From the NCBI GenBank assembly GCA_964534315.1, contig CAZHOV010000109.1, positions 1 through 20,172 on the forward strand: DNA of 20,172 bases, in the 5' to 3' direction. Below the pieces are notes generated by a model. It saw only the letters and a program-made list of their open reading frames with translations, did no database searches and was not told where the DNA came from. The stretch comes from CAZHOV01 sp964534315. GTDB taxonomy: Bacteria > Bacteroidota > Bacteroidia > Chitinophagales > Saprospiraceae. The position numbers were made by a program, and so were the translations under genes. Positions 8,936-15,746 of this stretch are shown one piece after another. The stretch's first letter is position 1. Every line of letters begins with the position of its first letter.

Positions 8936-10048
8936 ATGAGTGCATTAAAAAAGTTTTTCCTGTTCTGCTCTGGTATTGACCAAGATATTTTACAAAAATG
9001 CCCTTCTGATGAAAATAAATACATCGGCATTGGTGCCACCGTATTTTTCACCGGGGTATTGGCTTTCATCTCATCTGGCTATGCACTCTACACTGTTTTT
9101 GATTCCTGGATTGCTGCCCTTTTATTTGGAGCAGTCTGGGGGCTAATGATCTTTAACCTCGACCGATATATTGTTTCCAGTATGAAAAGTTATGGTTCCT
9201 GGTGGCGCGATCTTATTGTTGCGTTTCCCCGTCTGGCTATGGCGATCTTGCTAGCACTGGTCATTTCCAAACCATTGGAGTTAAAAATCTTCGAAAAAGA
9301 GATTGACGCGGAACTCGTTGTGATGCAGCAAGAAGTTTTCAAGGAGCAGGAAGATAAGATCCGCATGAGATATAAGCCCCAATTAGATTCTTTGCAGTCT
9401 TCCATAGATGCTCTCAAATCAGAAATAGTTCAAAAGGAAACGAACCGCGATCAACTGGCATTGATGGCCCTGCAGGAAGCAGACGGAACGGGAGGCTCCG
9501 GCAAAAAGAATCTTGGCCCTATTTACCGGGCCAAGAAAAAGGAAGCGGATAAAGCCCAGGCTGACCTGGATAGCACCTTAGCCAATTACCTGCCGCTCAT
9601 CAGTAAGAAAGAAGATAGAATACAGGAGATCAACACTGCCATACAAACAGATATAGCCACTATTGATCGCAGTAATTTCGGAGGTATGGCTGGCCGCATG
9701 GAAGCCCTCCACCGCCTTGGCGAAGATAGCTCAGCTATCTACCTGGCTTCTATCTTTATTATGCTCCTTTTCATTTCCATCGAAACAGCCCCGATTTTTG
9801 TCAAACTGATCTCGTATCGCAGTCCTTACGATTACCTCATACACGAACACGTCTACAAAATGGCCAACCTGGAAAAGACTTCTCTTCTATCGAATGAAAT
9901 TAAAAACAAGGTTTCGGTTGATACAGAAGTCAAACGCTATCAGGCTAATGCCAAAATCGAAGCCGAAAAGGCCAGAGTGGATGCTTTACTCAAAAAGCGC
10001 ATTGAAGAGCTCAAATCTAATCCCGATTTATACTGGGATGGGATCTAG
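8936..10048 (+). CDS. DUF4407 membrane protein with long coiled coil
   Basis: A 370-residue integral membrane protein of unknown function. Membrane segments are predicted at about 29-50, 57-76 and 93-111. A long charged Lys/Glu/Gln-rich coiled-coil region (about 118-245) follows, then a fourth membrane segment (about 267-286, with IETAPIFVKL at its end) and a second charged helical tail (about 305-362). The N-terminal pattern FLFCSGID and WGLMIFNLDRYIVSSMKS (68-85) match the DUF4407 family as I know it. The length is normal for the family. The coiled coil between segments 3 and 4 would sit on one side of the membrane as a large hairpin. It is in line with the CYTH gene (129 bp gap) and may share its transcript. 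No promoter was recognised in that gap. I would not assign a process. Confidence 0.85.
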   Translation: MSALKKFFLFCSGIDQDILQKCPSDENKYIGIGATVFFTGVLAFISSGYALYTVFDSWIAALLFGAVWGLMIFNLDRYIVSSMKSYGSWWRDLIVAFPRLAMAILLALVISKPLELKIFEKEIDAELVVMQQEVFKEQEDKIRMRYKPQLDSLQSSIDALKSEIVQKETNRDQLALMALQEADGTGGSGKKNLGPIYRAKKKEADKAQADLDSTLANYLPLISKKEDRIQEINTAIQTDIATIDRSNFGGMAGRMEALHRLGEDSSAIYLASIFIMLLFISIETAPIFVKLISYRSPYDYLIHEHVYKMANLEKTSLLSNEIKNKVSVDTEVKRYQANAKIEAEKARVDALLKKRIEELKSNPDLYWDGI

Positions 10049-10193
10049 GGTCTTTGGTATAACGGTTCAGCGGTACAATAGGGTGTAGCGGCTCAAATTA
10101 ATGCCTTTACGGCGCTAGGTTCCTTGTTCCTTCAAATCTCGCAATATTTTACAAAGGAGATCTCAAAAATATTTCTAATTTTGAGACCAGAGG

Positions 10194-10300
10194 AAAATAG
10201 CAAGTATGAAATAGGAATGAAAAAACGGTACATCGGTATAACAGTGCAATAGGGGGTAATCATTAAAGAATTTTAAATCTTTTTTCATACTTCCTATTTT
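10194..10300. repeat. Inverted repeat, 17 bp arms, 73 bp apart
   Basis: AAAATAGCAAGTATGAA (10194-10210) is the complement of 10284-10300 except for one base. The enclosed DNA contains one of the minus-strand tandem tracts. It could be a small inserted element or a structured RNA, but nothing else identifies it. Confidence 0.6.
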
Positions 10301-10458
10301 TCTCAACACATAAACAAACACGTAAACAATTCAACAGTTAAGCAATCCAACCCCCTAAACACCTAAACGAATCAACAAATAAACTGGCCTTCAAACCTTT
10401 ATGAGACAACCTTAATCCAAACTAACCCAAAACCAGTAAATAAAAACATACCCCCCTC

Positions 10459-10482
10459 TGAACCGTTGAACCGTTGAACCGT
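10459..10482 (+). repeat. Three exact TGAACCGT units
   Basis: An 8 bp unit repeated three times without error, ending 31 bases before the metalloprotease ATG. It has the same general look (GAACC core, G-poor strand) as the tract at 1561-1729. Confidence 0.85.
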
Positions 10483-10513
10483 TTATTGCTCAATACTAAA
10501 TTCTACTTGCATT

Positions 10514-12997
10514 ATGAAGAAACAGATTACTACTATTTTCCTATTGATTATTTGTACACTTGTTGCCACCCCCTATCTATCTTTCGCTCAGGATGAAGAG
10601 CCTGAAAAAAAAGAAGAAAAAAAGGAGGAGGAAAATGGTGACAAAAAAGAAGAAAAGGAAAAGAAGAAAAAGTCTAAATCCAATATTAAACCTTATGAAG
10701 ACATCATCACCGAAGAAGCGGTCACAGACTCTGGCCTGGTGATTGTCCATAAGGTAGGCACAAAGCACTATTTCGAATTACCAAAAGATTTGTTAGAAAA
10801 AGAAATCCTGATCGTCAGTCGGATTGCGGGTTATGTAAAGGGGCTGAGTTTTGGGGGAGCCGGAATGAAGTCAAGGCCACAGCAAGTCATCCGTTGGCAG
10901 GTAAAGGACGAAAATATCTTACTTCGATCTGTTTCTTATAATAGCGTTGCCAGCGAGGAAAAACCCATTTATGAATCCGTTCGTAATAATAACTTCGAAC
11001 CTATTATTCATTCCTTTCCTATAGCTGCTTACAATCAAGATACTACAGGTTATGTGTTTGAGGTAGATGGTTTTTTCACATCGGATATCCCGATGATTGG
11101 CGCACTGTACAGCAGCCAGCGTAAAAACTTCCAGATTAAGGGATTAGATAAAAAGCGGAGTTATATAAACTACATTAAAAGTTATCCCAAAAATGTGGAA
11201 GTACGCCATGTACTCACTTACAGAGGGGGTAAATTGCCGCAAAACCGGTTGACCGAAACGATGTCTGTTGAAATGAACCAATCAATCATTTTGTTGCCGG
11301 AAGAACCCATGCAACCCCGGTTGTATGATGCCCGGGTAGGTTATTTTTCGATTTCCCAAACCGATTACGGACTAGATGAGCAAAAAACGGCAAAAAGACG
11401 CTATATCACCCGTTGGAGGTTGGAGCCTAAAGACATGGAAGCCTACAAGCGAGGCGAACTGGTTGAGCCTAAGAAGCCTATCGTCTATTATGTCGACCCG
11501 GCAACACCTGAAAAATGGCGCCCTTACATCAAAAAAGGAGTGGAAGACTGGCAGGTTGCCTTTGAAAAGGCCGGATTCAAAAATGCCATCTTAGCTAAAG
11601 ACCCACCTTCTCCGGAGGAAGATCCGGAATGGAGCCCGGAGGATGTGCGGTACTCGGTTATCCGTTATATTACTACCGACATCCAAAATGCGCAAGGCCC
11701 CCACGTACACGACCCGCGTACCGGAGAGATCCTTGAATCCGATATCATGTGGTATCACAATATTATGAATTTGCTTCGCAACTGGTTTTTTACGCAGACG
11801 GCAGCAGTCAATCCAGAAGCCCAAAGCTATAGGTTTAAGGACGAAGTAATGGGTGAGTTGATCCGTTTTGTATCTGCGCATGAGGTGGGTCATACCCTTG
11901 GCTTACCGCATAATATGGGATCAAGTGCCGCCTATCCGGTTGACTCGCTGCGTTCTCCATCATTCACAAAAAAGATGGGCACGGCTCCTTCCATTATGGA
12001 TTATGCACGATTCAACCACGTTGCACAACCGGGAGATGGGGATGTTTATTTATATCCCAAAATTGGAGAATATGATTTCTGGTCGATTATCTACGGCTAT
12101 AAAGTTATTCCAGAAGCGCAATCTGCCGAAGATGAACGGCTTATCCTCAATAAATGGATCAAAGAGCGGGCCGGAGACCCTATCTACCGGTATGGCGCCC
12201 AGCGGTTTAATCCGGTAGACCCCAGTGCACAGACAGAAGACCTGGGAGATGATCCGGTCAAGTCCAGTATGTATGGCATTGCCAATCTGAAACGCATGAT
12301 GCCCAATTTGATCGAATGGACGTCTGATGAGGCTAAAGACTATGAAGATCTGGAAGAAATGTATGGTGCTATCTGGGGGCAGCTCAGTAAATACTACCGG
12401 CATGTAGGCACCACGATCGGGGGCATGTACGAGCAACGGAAGACTTCAGATGAGGAGGGAATTGTGCATACACCTGTTCCAAAGGAGCTACAACGCAAAG
12501 CGGTAGATTTCCTGAATGAACAGCTGTTTGAAACGCCTGAGTGGCTGATCGAGGAAGAAATTTTATATCGTTTCCAGCCCTATGGTATTGTTGACAAGCT
12601 TAGAGGCATGCAGGTTTCTTCGCTCAACCGGCTCTTTCAATCAGGTCGACTCACCCGCTTGGAAGAAGCAGAAGAAATGCTTGGCGCCAAGGCGTACACC
12701 ATCATGGATTTATTTAATCAAACGAAAAAGGGCATCTTTTCGGAAGTAACATCAGGCGAGTCCATTGATGCGCACCGGAGGAATCTTCAAAGGGCTTTTA
12801 TTGCCAAGATGAAAGACTTGATGGAACTAAAAGATACCAAATCTGACAATTCAGATATTAAAGCACTGGCTAGAGCTACCCTAAAGGATCTGGAAAAAGA
12901 CCTGAAAAAAGGAGCTAAAAAGCAAAAAGAAGCCCTTTCAAAGTACCACCTGGAAGATGCGCATGCCCGGGTTAAGGAAATTTTAGATATGGACTAA
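10514..12997 (+). CDS. Secreted zinc-dependent metalloprotease, DUF5117/metzincin type
   Basis: An 827-residue exported peptidase. The signal peptide is residues 1-26 (hydrophobic LLIICTLVA, end SFAQ). A very charged Lys/Glu linker (about 27-57) precedes an N-terminal domain of the DUF5117 kind (about 60-290). The catalytic domain (about 310-510) holds the extended metzincin zinc site HEVGHTLGLPH, with zinc ligands H456, H460 and H466 and catalytic E457. The Met-turn SIMDY follows, with Met at 495. A long helical C-terminal region rich in Lys, Glu and Leu closes the protein; no T9SS sorting domain or membrane anchor is seen, so it may act in the periplasm. The overall form matches large Bacteroidota zinc-dependent metalloproteases whose substrates are mostly unknown. 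The ATG at 10514 gives a good signal peptide. The lipoprotein gene follows after 66 bp. Confidence 0.92.
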   Translation: MKKQITTIFLLIICTLVATPYLSFAQDEEPEKKEEKKEEENGDKKEEKEKKKKSKSNIKPYEDIITEEAVTDSGLVIVHKVGTKHYFELPKDLLEKEILIVSRIAGYVKGLSFGGAGMKSRPQQVIRWQVKDENILLRSVSYNSVASEEKPIYESVRNNNFEPIIHSFPIAAYNQDTTGYVFEVDGFFTSDIPMIGALYSSQRKNFQIKGLDKKRSYINYIKSYPKNVEVRHVLTYRGGKLPQNRLTETMSVEMNQSIILLPEEPMQPRLYDARVGYFSISQTDYGLDEQKTAKRRYITRWRLEPKDMEAYKRGELVEPKKPIVYYVDPATPEKWRPYIKKGVEDWQVAFEKAGFKNAILAKDPPSPEEDPEWSPEDVRYSVIRYITTDIQNAQGPHVHDPRTGEILESDIMWYHNIMNLLRNWFFTQTAAVNPEAQSYRFKDEVMGELIRFVSAHEVGHTLGLPHNMGSSAAYPVDSLRSPSFTKKMGTAPSIMDYARFNHVAQPGDGDVYLYPKIGEYDFWSIIYGYKVIPEAQSAEDERLILNKWIKERAGDPIYRYGAQRFNPVDPSAQTEDLGDDPVKSSMYGIANLKRMMPNLIEWTSDEAKDYEDLEEMYGAIWGQLSKYYRHVGTTIGGMYEQRKTSDEEGIVHTPVPKELQRKAVDFLNEQLFETPEWLIEEEILYRFQPYGIVDKLRGMQVSSLNRLFQSGRLTRLEEAEEMLGAKAYTIMDLFNQTKKGIFSEVTSGESIDAHRRNLQRAFIAKMKDLMELKDTKSDNSDIKALARATLKDLEKDLKKGAKKQKEALSKYHLEDAHARVKEILDMD

Positions 12998-13063
12998 TTC
13001 CTTTTAAAAATCATTTTATAACGATCTTTTTTTCACAAGACCCTAAAATGCAATAACGAATAT

Positions 13064-13633
13064 ATGAAACAGTTACCATTGATTCTTCTAGCAGGCGTGT
13101 TGGCATTATTCATTTTTCAAACTTCTTGTCAATCAGACGCGAGTTCTTCTAGTGACGGTAGCGGAACAGAAGAAGAAGAAACGCCAAAAATAGCTCCTCC
13201 CGAGCGTCAGGAGCTAAGCGCTCTTCCACAGAAATTTATTGACCAAATGGAGGGAAATTGGAAATTGAAAACCGGCAGCGATGCCATTAGAGTAGTAGAA
13301 CGTTGGGAAAAAGGCTCGGATATTCTTTTAAAGGCGGTAGTGACTACCTATGCCAATGCTAATGAACAGATTTCAAAATATATTGAGATCTTTGAGGAGG
13401 ATGGAAAAGTTTATTACAATGAATATATGAATGACAACCAAAGGAGAAGGGGTACATGGTATCCACTGGTTTATGTGGGTGAAAATTCCTTTTCTTTTGA
13501 GGAAGAGACCAACAAGTTTCCCCAGATCATAACATATACGTTCACCTCTCCAGACGCCTTAACCCTGATGTATGAAGGCGTAATGAATAAAAAGGTCCGA
13601 AAGCAAGAATTCAACTACGCCAGGAATAAATAA
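13064..13633 (+). CDS. Small lipoprotein with DUF6265-like domain
   Basis: 189 residues. The N terminus is a lipoprotein signal: positive start, hydrophobic LILLAGVLALFIF and a lipobox ending TSC, with the lipidated cysteine at C22. A Ser/Gly/Glu-rich tether follows (23-45). The mature domain (about 55-187) has the look of the DUF6265 beta-barrel/lipocalin-like family: EGNWKLK, VERWEKGSD, YYNEYM, YPLVYVGENSFSFE and FPQIITYTF. Such domains are small and without known activity. The gene is 66 bp after the metalloprotease, in the same direction, and the pair may be co-transcribed; the AT-rich gap has no clear promoter. The assignment to DUF6265 rests on the remembered pattern and not on a search. 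The lipoprotein call is firmer. Confidence 0.8.
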   Translation: MKQLPLILLAGVLALFIFQTSCQSDASSSSDGSGTEEEETPKIAPPERQELSALPQKFIDQMEGNWKLKTGSDAIRVVERWEKGSDILLKAVVTTYANANEQISKYIEIFEEDGKVYYNEYMNDNQRRRGTWYPLVYVGENSFSFEEETNKFPQIITYTFTSPDALTLMYEGVMNKKVRKQEFNYARNK

Positions 13634-13679
13634 AAAAGAGATGGTCTCTGCTCTTCTGTTAGAAGGACGAGACCACCTC
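13632..13679 (-). terminator. Intrinsic terminator at the convergent junction
   Basis: GAGATGGTCTC (13638-13648) pairs with GAGACCACCTC (13669-13679) with one mismatch, and an inner CTTCT/AGAAG stem extends it. On the minus strand the hairpin is followed by TTTTTT, so it would end transcripts of the aldolase-mtnA-rtcB row. It starts just past the lipoprotein stop codon and may also act weakly on the plus strand. Confidence 0.7.
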
Positions 13680-13882
13680 ATAACCGGTTTTCGAAAATGA
13701 ACAACAACTAATCTACGAGAAAACAAAGAGGGTTGTAGGAACGGATTGTTTCATAATGGATTTCATGGTTTTGTTTGGTTTATACTAATGAATACCAATG
13801 TTAATTCATTTGTGACATGCTCCAATAGTTTTTTTTGCATTTAGGGAAAAAAGTGATTGGAAGGGTTCCCTCTGGAAGGATT

Positions 13883-14479
13883 TTAGTAAGCAGAAAAAAA
13901 GGAAAATAAGACTTGCATAGCTGATTCAAAACGCTCTCCGAAAGCGATGATACCTTCTTTGTGCCCAGCCATTACGAATAGTTGTTTTTCTGAGGCATCG
14001 GTTTCTTCAAACAACCGAAGGATCTCATAGGCCATCTCAGGGGTGCCGTAAGCTGCCTCTTCTCGGGTAGTGGGAAGATTATCTTTCAGGCGTTCCCACA
14101 GCTCAAGGTGATGGACGTGAATGACCACCTTTGTATTAGGAGCAGCCTGATAAACAGTAGCATGGCTCATAGATTCAGAAGAAGCGATGATTGGCCCCTG
14201 GCATTCCACCCAGTTGCGATCAATATCTATTTGAGTCACTAAGGTATAATGATTTTCATTTAACACCTCGAGTTGCCCTGTAGCCGATCCGCTAATGATA
14301 AATTGATCGCCTTGCAATCGCTGGCTGATATTTCCAAAGCCGATACCATTGGGATAGACACCGATAAGACCCTTTCGGTAAAGTTGCTGGCGATACGTGT
14401 TGATCTCCCGGATGAGTTGGGGATCGAGGGGAGGTGTGCGTTGCCAGTCGCATTGAAATTTGATGTAGCCTTCGTCCAT
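13883..14479 (-). CDS. Class II aldolase/adducin-family protein, possibly MtnB- or Ald2-like
   Basis: A 198-residue zinc-dependent aldolase-fold protein. Visible family marks are GNIS (49-52), the phosphate-binding SGSATG (63-68), ASSESMSH (99-106), the metal pair in HVHH (121-124) and a third candidate ligand H173 in AGHKEG. It lies 73 bp after mtnA in the same direction. This points to the next step of 5'-methylthioadenosine or 5'-deoxyadenosine salvage. Two reactions fit: dehydration of methylthioribulose-1-phosphate (MtnB), or aldol cleavage of that sugar phosphate to DHAP and an aldehyde (Ald2-type shunt). The GPIIASSESMSH wording is not the pattern I expect of a typical MtnB, so I leave the symbol blank. 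No mtnK, mtnP, mtnC or mtnD is in the window. The start follows a 34 bp palindrome by 13 bases; no Shine-Dalgarno is seen. Confidence 0.75.
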   Translation of the reverse strand: MDEGYIKFQCDWQRTPPLDPQLIREINTYRQQLYRKGLIGVYPNGIGFGNISQRLQGDQFIISGSATGQLEVLNENHYTLVTQIDIDRNWVECQGPIIASSESMSHATVYQAAPNTKVVIHVHHLELWERLKDNLPTTREEAAYGTPEMAYEILRLFEETDASEKQLFVMAGHKEGIIAFGERFESAMQVLFSFFSAY

Positions 14480-14492
14480 GGATTGGGTTGTT

Positions 14493-14526
14493 TAGGTGTG
14501 GCACATCTATAGATGTGCCACACCTA
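14493..14526. repeat. Perfect 34 bp palindrome between mtnA and the aldolase gene
   Basis: The arm TAGGTGTGGCACATCTA (14493-14509) is followed directly by its exact complement. A second, overlapping palindrome centred on CCTATAGG (about 14518-14535, one mismatch) repeats the same words, so the block reads as alternating copies of GTGTGGCAC. It ends 13 bases before the aldolase-gene ATG on the minus strand. It could be an RNA hairpin between cistrons, a dimeric regulator site or a REP-type repeat. Confidence 0.85.
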
Positions 14527-14552
14527 TAGGTGGGGCACAAAAACTGCGCTCT

Positions 14553-15671
14553 TCAAAAAAATCGCAAATTCTTCTCCGGAAATAACGATAAAATACTCTC
14601 TTTAGAGGCCGCACATAAGCCTCGCTCGGTAATCAGTGCCGTCACTAAACGGGAGGGGGTCACATCAAAGCCATAATTGACGGCCGGACTCTCTTTGGGC
14701 GTTAGCAAGACCTTCCGGATCTCATCCCCGTCTAACCCCTGGATATATTTCACTTCCTCCGGATCGCGCTGCTCAATAGGGATTTCCTTTAACCCATCTT
14801 CTATTTCCCAATCAATGGAGGAGGAAGGTAATGCGACGTAAAAAGGGACATCGTTATCGTTGGCAGCCAGTGCTTTGAGATAAGTGCCTATTTTATTGGC
14901 TACATCGCCATTTACTGTGGTCCGGTCGGTACCGACAATGACCATATCGACCATACCGTGCTGCATCAGATGCCCACCAGTATTGTCGGGAATTACCGTA
15001 TGAGGCACCCCATGTTCTTTCAACTCAAAAGCAGTGATGCGGGCACCCTGGTTGCGGGGCCGGGTTTCATCTACCCAGACATGCGCGTCAATGCCAGCAT
15101 CATGCGCAGCATAAATAGGCGCAGTTGCCGTACCATAATCGATACAAGCTATCCATCCAGCATTGCAATGGGTGAGGATATTGATAGTCTTGCCCTTCTT
15201 TTTCTTGCTAAGCGATTTGATAAGATCCAAGCCATAATCTCCGATACTCTTGCACTGCACGACACTTTCTTCGGTTATTTCCTCCGCCGCTCTCAAGATG
15301 AACTGCACCTTTTCATTCTCTGTCTCTCCTTCTTTCATGGCTTCCAATACCCGATCCACTGCATACGCCAGATTGACCGCCGTTGGTCGCGTTGCTTTTA
15401 ACTTCTCGGCCGCCTTTTTCATAGAGAATTCAAACAACCCGCTCGTCAACGCCTGCCTGGCAGCGATATACATCCCGAAAGCAGCCGTAGAGCCGATCAG
15501 TGGCGCTCCACGGACATGCATCTCCCGAATAGCTGCCTCAAAATCTTCGAGCTTCGCTAAATCTTCGATCACAAATTGATGCGGTAACCAACGCTGATCA
15601 ATGATCTGGATGACATTCGGATCATCCTTTTTCATCCAGATTGTTCGGTAATCTTTACCTTGTATTTTCAT
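14553..15671 (-). CDS. mtnA: S-methyl-5-thioribose-1-phosphate isomerase (MtnA)
   Basis: A cytoplasmic isomerase of the eIF2B-like fold. It turns methylthioribose-1-phosphate into methylthioribulose-1-phosphate, the aldose-ketose step of methionine salvage; relatives also act on 5-deoxyribose-1-phosphate. The 372 residues carry the phosphate-binding RGAPLIG (54-60), the catalytic cysteine C169 in THCNAGW, VDETRPRNQG (200-209) and the catalytic aspartate D249 in VGTDR, followed by NGDVANKIGT. The length is normal. A Lys-rich stretch (KKKKGK) just before the catalytic strand is a local peculiarity. The ATG at 15671 gives the expected N terminus. The spacer to rtcB upstream is almost wholly taken up by a 58 bp palindrome. 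The gene most likely shares a transcript with rtcB and the aldolase gene. Confidence 0.95.
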   Translation of the reverse strand: MKIQGKDYRTIWMKKDDPNVIQIIDQRWLPHQFVIEDLAKLEDFEAAIREMHVRGAPLIGSTAAFGMYIAARQALTSGLFEFSMKKAAEKLKATRPTAVNLAYAVDRVLEAMKEGETENEKVQFILRAAEEITEESVVQCKSIGDYGLDLIKSLSKKKKGKTINILTHCNAGWIACIDYGTATAPIYAAHDAGIDAHVWVDETRPRNQGARITAFELKEHGVPHTVIPDNTGGHLMQHGMVDMVIVGTDRTTVNGDVANKIGTYLKALAANDNDVPFYVALPSSSIDWEIEDGLKEIPIEQRDPEEVKYIQGLDGDEIRKVLLTPKESPAVNYGFDVTPSRLVTALITERGLCAASKESILSLFPEKNLRFF

Positions 15672-15684
15672 TATTTACATATAT

Positions 15685-15742
15685 TTAGATAGCTGCATAA
15701 TAGGAAAAAAACTAGTTTTTTTCCTATTATGCAGCTATCTAA
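15685..15742. repeat. Perfect 58 bp palindrome filling the rtcB-mtnA spacer
   Basis: Two exact 29-base arms meet without a loop at CTAG (15712-15715). The inner part is A7-CTAG-T7, the outer part is TTAGATAGCTGCATAATAGG and its complement. It begins 4 bases past the rtcB stop codon and ends 13 bases before the mtnA ATG. The T run lies inside the stem and not after it, so this is not a standard terminator. Confidence 0.9.
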
Positions 15743-15746
15743 TTTC

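Larger units (their letters stand above)
10049..10513. other. 465 bp non-coding spacer with tandem tracts and nested inverted repeats
   Basis: No gene is visible. On the minus strand there are two degenerate tracts of about 8 bp units (10056-10088 and 10225-10259), which share GGTATAAC and CAATAGGG(T/G)GTA when read on the plus strand. An 8 bp hairpin TCTCAAAA/TTTTGAGA lies at about 10160-10187. An inverted repeat pairs 10194-10210 with 10284-10300 (16 of 17 bases). A G-poor stretch with recurring TAAAC/CAAC words (10301-10386) comes next, then three exact TGAACCGT units before the metalloprotease gene. One inverted copy of that unit (ACGGTTCA, 10062-10069) sits at the far left, so the spacer is loosely symmetrical. 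Confidence 0.7.

Noticed and set aside
10176..10183. TAATTTTG as a Bacteroidetes -7 element for the metalloprotease
   Set aside because: It lacks a TTG at the right distance, lies about 330 bases from the start codon and is part of a small hairpin.
10560..10742. 60-codon Lys/Arg-rich frame over the start of the metalloprotease
   Set aside because: It is the +1 reading of the A-rich Lys/Glu linker, with no independent support.
13634..13882. A small gene in the convergent spacer
   Set aside because: No frame of useful length with a start and plausible composition is present on either strand; only the terminator hairpin could be supported.
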